DNA from: Verrucomicrobiales bacterium
GTDB lineage: Bacteria; Verrucomicrobiota; Verrucomicrobiia; Limisphaerales; JAFMIX01
Reading direction: 5' to 3'
DNA: 17,964 bases
NCBI GenBank assembly: GCA_017853785.1
Contig: JAFMIX010000010.1
Coordinates: 1 to 17,964, forward strand
Positions 8,105 to 14,567 of the stretch are shown here, piece after piece. Below the pieces are notes generated by a model. The model ran no database searches. It was not told the DNA's origin and was given only the letters and a program-made list of their open reading frames with translations. Made by a program: the position numbers and the translations under genes. Numbering within the stretch: position 1 is the first letter of the stretch; the number at the start of each line of letters is the position of its first letter.

Positions 8105-9226
8105 TCAGGCAAATTTTCGGCGGAACCGCGCCGCGCACAGCACAAACAACCCCGCCGCCATTACAGCCAGGATGAGCAGGGTCGGCCAGAATTCCAGGAA
8201 GTGCGCGCCGCGCAAAACGATGGCGCGGTTCAATTCGATGAAGTAGGTTGCCGGCAGCAATGCCCCGATGGCTTGGAAAATCCAGGGCATCGTTTCTCGC
8301 GGAAAGATGAAACCGGAGAAGAACACCGATGGCAGCATGAACACCATCGTCATCTGCAGCGCCTGCATCTGGTTCTGCGCCCGCGTGGAGATGAGCAGGC
8401 CCAGGCTCAACAACGCGAACACGTAAAAGAAAGTCGCCACCGCTAACGCGCTCAAGCTACCCGCGATGGGCACATGAAATACCCACACCATGATGCCGAA
8501 AACGCCTGCGCCCATCGTCATGCCGATGAGCAGATACGGCGCGAGCTTGCCCAACATCAAGCCCCAGCGCGACAACGGGCTCACGAGCAACTGCTCCAGC
8601 GTGCCGCGCTCGCGCTCGCGCACCAGCGACATCGCCGTGGCGAACACCGTCGCGATCTGCAACACCAGCGCGATGACGCCCGGCACGAAGAAGTTCGGGC
8701 TGCGCATCGCGGGGTTGTAAAGGATCTGCGGGCGCACCTCCACCGGCAGGTCACGCCGACCGGTCTGCGGCAGCAGCGTCAACGCCGATTGCCGGAACGC
8801 AAGATTCAGCGCCGTGTTCAGCGCGCTCGATGCGATGCTGGAACTTGAGCCGTCGATCAGCACCTGGATCTGGGCGTTGCGTCCGGCGGCGAGATGGCGT
8901 GAGAAGTCCGGCGGAATCTGCAAGCCCACGTAAGCCTTGCCCTGCCGGATCAACTCCTCCATCTCCCGCACACTGCCGACCTCGCCCGTCACGCGGAACG
9001 TCCGGGTGTTCACGAAGCTCTCGATGAGTTTCCGGCTGTGCGCGGTGCGGTCTTCGTCCAGCACCACGGTGGACAGGTGCTTCACGTCCATATCCAACGC
9101 GAAACCGAACGCCAACAGCTGCACCAGCGGGGGGAAGAACATGAAGAACAGCGTCATCGGGTCGCGCCCCACGACGATGAACTCCTTGTAAAGGATGGCG
9201 CGGAAGCCGCGGAAGATCCGGTTCAT
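8105..9226 (-). CDS. ABC-2 type export permease
   Basis: Inner-membrane permease of a DrrB/YbhR-like ABC-2 exporter, 373 residues. It has the typical layout. The N-terminal cytoplasmic piece (MNRIFRGFRAILYKEFIVVG) leads to a first membrane span (about 25-45). A large extracytoplasmic domain (about 45-170) contains RTFRVTGEVGSVREMEELI and GLQIPPDFSRHLAAG. Five more spans follow, starting near VPGVIALVLQIATVFATAM, with the conserved cytoplasmic RERERGTLEQLLVSPL between spans 2 and 3. The frame is open further upstream to 9571, but that stretch lies inside the ATPase gene. ATG 9226 overlaps the ATPase stop as ATGA, a classic coupled start. It is the last gene of an adaptor-ATPase-permease operon. 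Only one permease gene is present, so it presumably forms a homodimer. Substrate is unknown; drugs, lipids or other hydrophobic compounds are typical. Confidence 0.93.
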   Translation of the reverse strand: MNRIFRGFRAILYKEFIVVGRDPMTLFFMFFPPLVQLLAFGFALDMDVKHLSTVVLDEDRTAHSRKLIESFVNTRTFRVTGEVGSVREMEELIRQGKAYVGLQIPPDFSRHLAAGRNAQIQVLIDGSSSSIASSALNTALNLAFRQSALTLLPQTGRRDLPVEVRPQILYNPAMRSPNFFVPGVIALVLQIATVFATAMSLVRERERGTLEQLLVSPLSRWGLMLGKLAPYLLIGMTMGAGVFGIMVWVFHVPIAGSLSALAVATFFYVFALLSLGLLISTRAQNQMQALQMTMVFMLPSVFFSGFIFPRETMPWIFQAIGALLPATYFIELNRAIVLRGAHFLEFWPTLLILAVMAAGLFVLCAARFRRKFA

Positions 9227-10176
9227 TTGCCGCCTCCATCGTTGTTCGCCGTCAGCGCCACGAACACATCCTCCAGCGACGGCGCGATGGGACGGATGTC
9301 CGCTTGGTGGATGTTCACGGCGGCGAGCTTGTCGCGCAGGAATTGCTCCGGCAGGCCCGCATCCACCAGCAGGTGCATGGACTGGCCGAACACCGTCGCG
9401 CCGTGCACGCCGCGCTCGTGGCGGACCGCCTGCAAGCCCACCGTCACGTGGTCGCACGTGACGTCCAGCCGTTTCGTGCCGGGCGGATTCACCACCGGCA
9501 ACTGCTTCAAATGATCCGGGTCGCCGCACACCACGAGCTTGCTCATGTGGATGTAGCCCACGTGCGAGCAACGCTCCGCCTCATCCATGTAATGCGTCGT
9601 GACGAACAACGTCATCCCGCGACTCGAAAATTCGAACAACAAATCCCACAATTCCCGCCGCGCCACCGGGTCGATGCCCGCCGTCGGTTCATCGAGGAAC
9701 AACACGCTCGGCTGGTGGATGAGCGAACACGCCATCGCCAGCCGCTGCCGCCAGCCGCCGGAGAGCACCGAGGCGCGCCGCGTCAGATAGGGTTCGAGGT
9801 GCGTAAGCGCGATGAGTTCATCGTGCCGCTTCGTGAGTTCCGCGCCGCTCAAACCATAGAGCCGGCCGTAGAAAATGAGGTTCTCGTGCACCGTCAATTC
9901 GTCGTAGAGCGAGAACTTCTGCGACATATAGCCGATGAGATTCTTGATCCGGTCCGGCTCGCGCGCCACGTCGAATCCTGCGATGCGCGCCTGTCCCGCG
10001 CTCGGTTCGAGGAGCCCGCACAACATGCGGATGACCGTGGATTTGCCCGAGCCGTTCGGCCCGAGGAAGCCGAAGATCGAACCCTTGGCGACTGAGAACG
10101 AAACGCCGTCCACAGCGGTGAAATGCCCAAACCGTTTGGTCAGACGCTCACACTCAATCATGGTTTCGGCGGGCAT
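9223..10176 (-). CDS. ABC exporter ATP-binding protein
   Basis: Cytoplasmic ATPase subunit of the ABC-2 exporter, 317 residues, a DrrA/YbhF-like single nucleotide-binding domain. Visible motifs: Walker A GPNGSGKST (39-47), Q-loop Gln86 (YMSQKFSLYDELTV), signature LSGGWRQRLAMACSL (138-152), Walker B SVLFLDEPTAGID (157-169) and H-loop His195 in FVTTHYMDEAERC. After about residue 220 a C-terminal extension (RLDVTCDHVTVGLQAV, ending SLEDVFVALTAN) resembles the regulatory tail of this family. It starts 7 bases after the adaptor stop and overlaps the permease start by 4 bases. The start could instead be Met6 (MIECERLTKRFG), which looks equally natural; no Shine-Dalgarno separates the two. All catalytic residues are present, so it should be active. 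Confidence 0.95.
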   Translation of the reverse strand: MPAETMIECERLTKRFGHFTAVDGVSFSVAKGSIFGFLGPNGSGKSTVIRMLCGLLEPSAGQARIAGFDVAREPDRIKNLIGYMSQKFSLYDELTVHENLIFYGRLYGLSGAELTKRHDELIALTHLEPYLTRRASVLSGGWRQRLAMACSLIHQPSVLFLDEPTAGIDPVARRELWDLLFEFSSRGMTLFVTTHYMDEAERCSHVGYIHMSKLVVCGDPDHLKQLPVVNPPGTKRLDVTCDHVTVGLQAVRHERGVHGATVFGQSMHLLVDAGLPEQFLRDKLAAVNIHQADIRPIAPSLEDVFVALTANNDGGGK

Positions 10177-10183
10177 CGCGAAA

Positions 10184-11101
10184 TTATTTCATGGTTGGGA
10201 AAAACACATCCGCCGCCATTCCGGCGCGGAGTTCATTGGCGGAATTTTCCAGCCGCACTTTGACCCCGAAGACTTGTTTCACACGTTCGTCCACGGTCTG
10301 CACGTTGCGCGGCGTGAACTCGGCGGCGCGCGCAATCTGCTCCACCGTGCCGGCGAAATCTTTGCCCGCAAACGAATCCACCCGCACCCGGAGTTGCTGG
10401 CCGACGCGGATGTGACCAAGCCACGGCTCCGGCACGAACACGCGCACCCAAAGATGATTGGGGAGCAGCAGCGTGGCGAGCGGTTGGTTGGGAGCGAGCA
10501 CGTCGCCGACCTTCACGCTGAGCGTCTCCAACACGCAATCACCCGGCGCGGACAGGCGCGTCTCGCGGAGCTGGGCGTCGAGCGCGGCAAGCTGCGCGCG
10601 GGCGGCGGTGAGCTGCTCGGGGCGCGTGCCGGCGAGGAGCAGGTCGTAACGCGCCTTCGCGGCGGCCACGGCTTTTTCGGCGCTTGTGCCGCGCATGTTG
10701 GCCTGTTCACGCTCGGTGGCGGCGATGGCTTTTTGTGCGAACAATTCTTCGGCGCGCTTGGCTTCGGCGCGGGCGAAATCCCATTGCGCGACCTGCGCTT
10801 CCCAATCGGCTTTGGCGGCGGCGATTTCTTCCTGGCGCGGGCCGGCCTCGGCTTCGGCAAGTTGCGCGGCGGCGCGGTCACGGTCGGCCTCGAGTTCGTC
10901 GGCTTCGAGTTCGACGAGCGGTTGGCCGTTGGTGAGCGCGTCGCCTTCCTGCGCGGAAAGTTTCAGCACGCGGCCGCCGTAGCGCGAGGCGAGGCGGACT
11001 TCGTCCACTTCAATCGTGCCGGACACGGACGGGTTCGCGGGACGACAGGCGGAAAGCAGAGCGAGGGTGAGGAGCGCCGTGGGGAGAAGAATCTTTTTCA
11101 C
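10184..11101 (-). CDS. HlyD-family periplasmic adaptor, predicted lipoprotein
   Basis: Membrane-fusion (adaptor) subunit linking the ABC exporter to the periplasm or outer membrane. From GTG 11101 the product is 305 residues and begins VKKILLPTALLTLALLSAC, a lipoprotein signal peptide with lipobox LSAC and Cys19. A biotinyl-lipoyl half-motif follows (GTIEVDEVRLASRYGGRVLKL), then a long Ala/Glu-rich alpha-helical hairpin (about 65-165), a second lipoyl half (RLSAPGDCVLETLSVKVGD) and a beta-barrel domain ending LRAGMAADVFFPTMK. An upstream in-frame GTG at 11119 would add MLPCAC before the lysines and spoil the signal peptide, so I prefer 11101. A weak promoter-like pair (TTGAAT 11138-11133, 17 bases, TACCCT 11115-11110) lies just upstream and would give an almost leaderless message. 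No TolC-like gene is present in the window. Confidence 0.9.
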   Translation of the reverse strand: MKKILLPTALLTLALLSACRPANPSVSGTIEVDEVRLASRYGGRVLKLSAQEGDALTNGQPLVELEADELEADRDRAAAQLAEAEAGPRQEEIAAAKADWEAQVAQWDFARAEAKRAEELFAQKAIAATEREQANMRGTSAEKAVAAAKARYDLLLAGTRPEQLTAARAQLAALDAQLRETRLSAPGDCVLETLSVKVGDVLAPNQPLATLLLPNHLWVRVFVPEPWLGHIRVGQQLRVRVDSFAGKDFAGTVEQIARAAEFTPRNVQTVDERVKQVFGVKVRLENSANELRAGMAADVFFPTMK

Positions 11102-11144
11102 GCAAGCGCAGGGTAGCACTCGCAGAAAGCTGATTCAATAGGGC

Positions 11145-11174
11145 AAAAGAAAAGCGGCGGTTAGAGACCGCCGC
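11145..11174 (-). terminator. Intrinsic terminator after the AIM24/TIGR00266 gene
   Basis: An 8-bp perfect stem (GCGGCGGT 11154-11161, ACCGCCGC 11167-11174) with loop TAGAG. Read on the minus strand it is followed by TTTTCTTTT (11153-11145). It lies 31 bases past the stop of the gene ending at 11205, separating that gene from the ABC exporter operon. The opposite side also carries an A-run, but plus-strand termination would lack a U-tract. Confidence 0.85.
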
Positions 11175-11204
11175 AAAAAATCAGATCTGCTTGGCGCGCC
11201 GAAA

Positions 11205-12026
11205 TCAGCTGTCGCCGTCGAGCAGGTTGCCGAGGCCGCCGAGGACGGAGCCTTCCTCGCGCCGCCCACCTACGCTGGCGGCGGCGGTGATGCGGTTGGC
11301 CATGCGGCTCAGGGGCAACGATTGCAGCCAGATTTTGCCGGGGCCGCGCAGGGTGGCGAAGAACAGCCCTTCGCCCCCGAAGAGCGCGGATTTTATTTTG
11401 CCGACGAACTGGATGTCGAAGTCCACACCGGGCTGGAAGGCGACGATGCAGCCGGTGTCCACGCGCAGGAGTTCGCCGGGGGCGAGCACGCGCTCATGGA
11501 TGTTGCCGCCGGCGTGGAGGAACGCCCAGCCGTCGCCTTGCAGGCGTTGCATGATGAAGCCTTCACCGCCGAAAAAGCCCGCGCCGATTTTTTTGTTGAA
11601 GGCGATGCCGACGCTCACGCCTTTGGCGGCGCAGAGGAAGGAGTCTTTTTGCGCGATGAGTTCGCCGCCGATTTCGGCGAGGTGGACGGGGATGATCTTG
11701 CCGGGATAGGGCGCGCCGAAGGCGACGCGTTTTTTGCCGAGGCCGCGATTCTGGAAGACGGTCATGAAGAGCGACTCGCCGGTGAGCAGGCGTTTGCCCG
11801 CGCCCATGAGCGCGCTCATGAAGCCGCCGGTCTTTTGCGAGCCGTCGCCGAAGACGGTTTCCATCTCGATGCCGTCGTCCATGAACATCATGCCGCCGGC
11901 TTCGGCGACGGCGGCTTCGTTGGGATCGAGTTCGATCTCGACGAACTGCATCGCGTCGCCGTGGATCTGGTAATCGACTTCGTGCATCTGGCTGGAGGTG
12001 GGTTTGAGCAGGGGCGGAGGAGTCAT
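11205..12026 (-). CDS. AIM24 / TIGR00266 family protein
   Basis: 273 residues of the AIM24 (TIGR00266) family, a beta-rich fold found widely in bacteria with no settled biochemical role. Recognisable features are the opening MHEVDYQIHGDAMQFVEIEL, the AEAGGMMFMDDGIEMET stretch, the repeated glycine-pair blocks (TGGFMSALMGAGKRLLTGES, FFGGEGFIMQRLQGDG, LFGGEGLFFATLRGPGKIWL) and the closing LPLSRMANRI. The C-terminal tail is glycine-rich with GGLGNLLDGDS. There is no signal peptide or membrane span. The start could be Met14 rather than ATG 12026; the first 13 residues (Pro-rich) look dispensable. It sits 52 bases after the MlaD-like stop in the same direction and may be the last gene of the Mla operon, ending at the hairpin at 11145-11174. 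Link to lipid transport is only positional. Confidence 0.88.
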   Translation of the reverse strand: MTPPPLLKPTSSQMHEVDYQIHGDAMQFVEIELDPNEAAVAEAGGMMFMDDGIEMETVFGDGSQKTGGFMSALMGAGKRLLTGESLFMTVFQNRGLGKKRVAFGAPYPGKIIPVHLAEIGGELIAQKDSFLCAAKGVSVGIAFNKKIGAGFFGGEGFIMQRLQGDGWAFLHAGGNIHERVLAPGELLRVDTGCIVAFQPGVDFDIQFVGKIKSALFGGEGLFFATLRGPGKIWLQSLPLSRMANRITAAASVGGRREEGSVLGGLGNLLDGDS

Positions 12027-12078
12027 AAGTGATTTGTAATCAAACGTTGGGAACGCGCCGGGCCGGAGACCGGTGCTG

Positions 12079-13050
12079 CTAGAAGAGGCTGCTGGCCGCG
12101 GTGCCGAGCACGCTCAGCGGGCCTTGATCTTCGAGGCCTTCGGTGGCTTTGTCGAGTTTCTGGAGGGAGAGTTTGGCGTTCTTATAGAATTCCTGATCGT
12201 TGATGAGTTTGCCGACGGTGCCTTGGCCGCTGTTGATCTTGCGCATGATCTGGTGGAGGTTGGTCATCGTGCCGGTGGTTTCATTGTAGAGCGTATCGTC
12301 GGTGAGCAGTTTGCCCAAGGTGCCTTTGCCGGCCTTGGCTTCGGCGAGGATGGTCTGGGCATCAGCGATGGTGGCCTTGAGCTCTGCGGCGGTGTCTTGA
12401 AGGTTGGTGACGGTGGCAAGGGCGGAGTCGTAGAGTTCGTTGCTGTAAATCAATTTACCGACGGTGCCTTGGCCGGAAGCGATCTGGCCGGAGATGTTTT
12501 TGAGGTTGCTGATGGAGTCGGAAAGGGGCTGGCTGTTTTGCTTGAGAAAATCGGTGATGGGGCCGAGGAGGTTGTCGATCTTGTCGCCGGTGAAGCTCTT
12601 GGTAAGGTTTTCGACGCCCGCGGCGGCCGCATCAAGTTTGGCCATGAGGGCGTTGAGGTCGGCCTGCTCGAGGCCGGTGAGCTCGGCGCCGTTGGCGGCG
12701 CCGGGGGCGTTCGGGCTGCCGAAGTCGACGGCGACGAAATTCTGCCCCATCAGGCCGGTGAAGCGGATTGTGGCGGTGCTGTCGGTCTTGACGATGACGC
12801 CTTGGTTGAGGCGCATGGAGACGCGGACCTTGCCGTCGGTGAGCTGGATCTGGTCTACGCGGCCGATGTTGACACCGGACATCTTGACGGCATCGCCGAG
12901 CTTGAGGTCGGAGATGTTGTTGAAGCGGGCGGTGACGTGGTAGCCGCCCTTGAAGAAGTCCAAGCCGCCGACGAGATCCACGATGACGAGGGCGGCGATG
13001 AGGGCGAGCGCGACGAAGATGCCGAGGCGGGTTTCAAGACTGTTTCTCAT
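12079..13050 (-). CDS. mlaD: MlaD-like MCE-domain protein (lipid transporter periplasmic subunit)
   Basis: Inner-membrane-anchored substrate-binding subunit of an Mla-type ABC lipid transporter, 323 residues. One N-terminal span (about 10-30, LGIFVALALIAALVIVDLVG) is followed by one MCE domain (about 36-112: YHVTARFNNISDLKLGDAVK, SGVNIGRVDQIQL, FTGLMGQNFVAVDFG). The rest is helical and longer than in E. coli MlaD (about 183 residues). It contains three related blocks: GQGTVGKLIYSNELYDSA (193-210), GKGTLGKLLTDDTLYNET (241-258) and GQGTVGKLINDQEFYKNA (276-293). Such tails in MCE proteins may form a helical tunnel or needle; that is inference here. The start has a good Shine-Dalgarno, AAGGA five bases before ATG 13050, and lies one base after the ATPase stop. 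Phospholipid is the usual ligand, not shown here. Confidence 0.93.
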   Translation of the reverse strand: MRNSLETRLGIFVALALIAALVIVDLVGGLDFFKGGYHVTARFNNISDLKLGDAVKMSGVNIGRVDQIQLTDGKVRVSMRLNQGVIVKTDSTATIRFTGLMGQNFVAVDFGSPNAPGAANGAELTGLEQADLNALMAKLDAAAAGVENLTKSFTGDKIDNLLGPITDFLKQNSQPLSDSISNLKNISGQIASGQGTVGKLIYSNELYDSALATVTNLQDTAAELKATIADAQTILAEAKAGKGTLGKLLTDDTLYNETTGTMTNLHQIMRKINSGQGTVGKLINDQEFYKNAKLSLQKLDKATEGLEDQGPLSVLGTAASSLF

Positions 13051-13051
13051 A

Positions 13052-13822
13052 TCATTCCTTTGCTTGATCTGGTTTAAAGCTGGCGTTCAAAAATTCCTGG
13101 AGCAGCGGGTCGGGGTGGGCGCGCACTTCGGCGGGTGTGCCGATGGCAAGGATGCGACCTTGGTTGATGAAAGCGATGCGGTCGGCCACGCCGAACGCGA
13201 GGTCGCGGTCGTGGGAGACGACGATGGAGGTGACGCCGATGCGCTGGTTGAGGGCGAAAATCTCCTCGGCGATGACGACGGATGAGAGCGGGTCCAGTTC
13301 GCTGGTCGGCTCATCGTAAAGAATCAATTGCGGCTCGATGACGAGGGCGCGGGCGATGGCGGCGCGTTTTTTCATGCCGCCGGAAAGTTCGCTGGGCATT
13401 TTTTCCTCGCTGCCTTTCAGGCCGACGACCTCGAGTTTGTCGGCCACGATGAGCGCGATTTCGGCAGGGGTCTTGAGACGGTGTTCGGCGAGGTAGAGGC
13501 CGACGTTTTCGCCGACGGTGAGGGAGTTGAGCAAGGCGCCGGACTGGAAGACCATGGCCATGCGGAATTTTTCCATGACTTCGGGCGAGTCGACCGGCCG
13601 GTCGTTGACGAGGACTTCGCCTTGGTCGGGCCGGGTGAGGCCGATGAGGTGTTTGAGAAGCACGGTCTTGCCGCTGCCGCTCGGGCCCATGATGACGAAG
13701 ATTTCGCCGGGCCGGACTTCAAAGTCGAGGCCCTTGAGCACTTCGACGCCTAGAAAGCTCTTGCGCAGCCCGCGCACGCGCAAAGCCAAGCCGGATGGAG
13801 GATGGGAGGGCGAGGAGTGCAT
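13052..13822 (-). CDS. mlaF: MlaF-like ABC lipid transporter ATPase
   Basis: Cytoplasmic ATPase of the Mla-type transporter, 256 residues. Motifs: Walker A GPSGSGKT (46-53), Q-loop Gln93 in VFQSGALLNSLTV, signature LSGGMKKRAAIARAL (146-160), Walker B LILYDEPTSELDP (166-178) and H-loop His204 (VVSHDRDLAF). VFQSGALLNSLTVGENV and LSGGMKKRAA are characteristic of the MlaF/Ttg2A group. The D-loop reads SELDP where the group usually has GLDP, a small change. The start ATG 13822 shares its A with the permease stop (TGATG), so translation is coupled. The first 12 residues (MHSSPSHPPSGL) are low-complexity and precede the conserved fold. No MlaB-like STAS protein gene is visible in the window. Confidence 0.95.
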   Translation of the reverse strand: MHSSPSHPPSGLALRVRGLRKSFLGVEVLKGLDFEVRPGEIFVIMGPSGSGKTVLLKHLIGLTRPDQGEVLVNDRPVDSPEVMEKFRMAMVFQSGALLNSLTVGENVGLYLAEHRLKTPAEIALIVADKLEVVGLKGSEEKMPSELSGGMKKRAAIARALVIEPQLILYDEPTSELDPLSSVVIAEEIFALNQRIGVTSIVVSHDRDLAFGVADRIAFINQGRILAIGTPAEVRAHPDPLLQEFLNASFKPDQAKE

Positions 13823-14565
13823 CAGTCAAAAATGAGGAGCCAGCGCGTCAGGAAATAATCGAGGATGAGGATCAGCACGATGGAGTTGACGACGGCTTTG
13901 GTGACGGAACGGCCGATGCCGCGCGGGCCGCCGATGGTCTGGAGGCCTTGGTGGCAGGAGACGGTGCCGATGACGAGGGCGAAGCAGAAGCTTTTGAACA
14001 GGCCATTACCGATATCCTGCAGGTCGACGAAAGTTTTCAGGGTGGAGAAAAACGCGGACAAGGAGACTCCGATATGGGCGTTGGAGGCGGAGACGATGGC
14101 GCCGCCGAACCAGCCGGTCATGATGGAAAAAACGACGAGCAGGGGCAGCGCGATGGCGATGGCGACGAGGCGCGGCAGGACGAGGTAGTGCACGGGGTTG
14201 ATGTTCATCGTCCGGAGGGCGTCCACTTCCTGATAGACGCACATGGAGCCGATTTCGGCGGCCATGGCGGAGCCGATGCGGCCGGCGATGAGGATGCCCA
14301 TCATGACGGGGGCAAGTTCCTTACACATGGATAGCCCCACGATGCCGCCGATGAGGTTGGCCAAACCGCGTTCGGCTAGGACTGGGCCGCTCTGCAGGGC
14401 GAGCACGCCACCGATGAAGAGGGAGAGGATGCAAGCCATGAGCAGGCTGGCGTTGCCGATTTCGAAGAACTGGTCGTAGACCTTCTGGCGCTGGCGCCAA
14501 GCGTGCGGCCAGGCGCAGAGGGTGCGCCAGAACAGAAGAACGACTTCGCCAATGCTGTTAAACAT
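13822..14565 (-). CDS. mlaE: MlaE-like ABC lipid transporter permease
   Basis: Inner-membrane permease of the Mla-type transporter, 247 residues, close to the usual 250-260. An amphipathic N-terminus (to about residue 38) precedes the membrane part. The family signature is clear: CKELAPVMMGILIAGRIGSA (81-100), AEIGSMCVYQEVDALRTMNI (103-122) and the LPRLVA stretch (130-135). Later spans include ALPLLVVFSIMTGWFGG and the C-terminal VVNSIVLILILDYFL. TVSCHQGLQT at about 207-216 fits the YRG-type conserved loop seen before the last span. The start ATG 14565 lies two bases after the stop of the repeat protein gene, and the stop overlaps the ATPase start, placing it firmly in the operon. Confidence 0.95.
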   Translation of the reverse strand: MFNSIGEVVLLFWRTLCAWPHAWRQRQKVYDQFFEIGNASLLMACILSLFIGGVLALQSGPVLAERGLANLIGGIVGLSMCKELAPVMMGILIAGRIGSAMAAEIGSMCVYQEVDALRTMNINPVHYLVLPRLVAIAIALPLLVVFSIMTGWFGGAIVSASNAHIGVSLSAFFSTLKTFVDLQDIGNGLFKSFCFALVIGTVSCHQGLQTIGGPRGIGRSVTKAVVNSIVLILILDYFLTRWLLIFD

Positions 14566-14567
14566 AC

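Noticed and set aside
9227..9571. Upstream extension of the ABC permease frame (488 codons in total)
   Set aside because: The extension lies inside the ATPase gene in another frame, is Arg/Gly/Ala-rich, and the family start fits ATG 9226 with an ATGA overlap.
12027..12078. Possible terminator between the MlaD-like and AIM24 genes
   Set aside because: Only a 4-bp CCGG-TCT-CCGG stem with no T-tract is visible, so it is not called.
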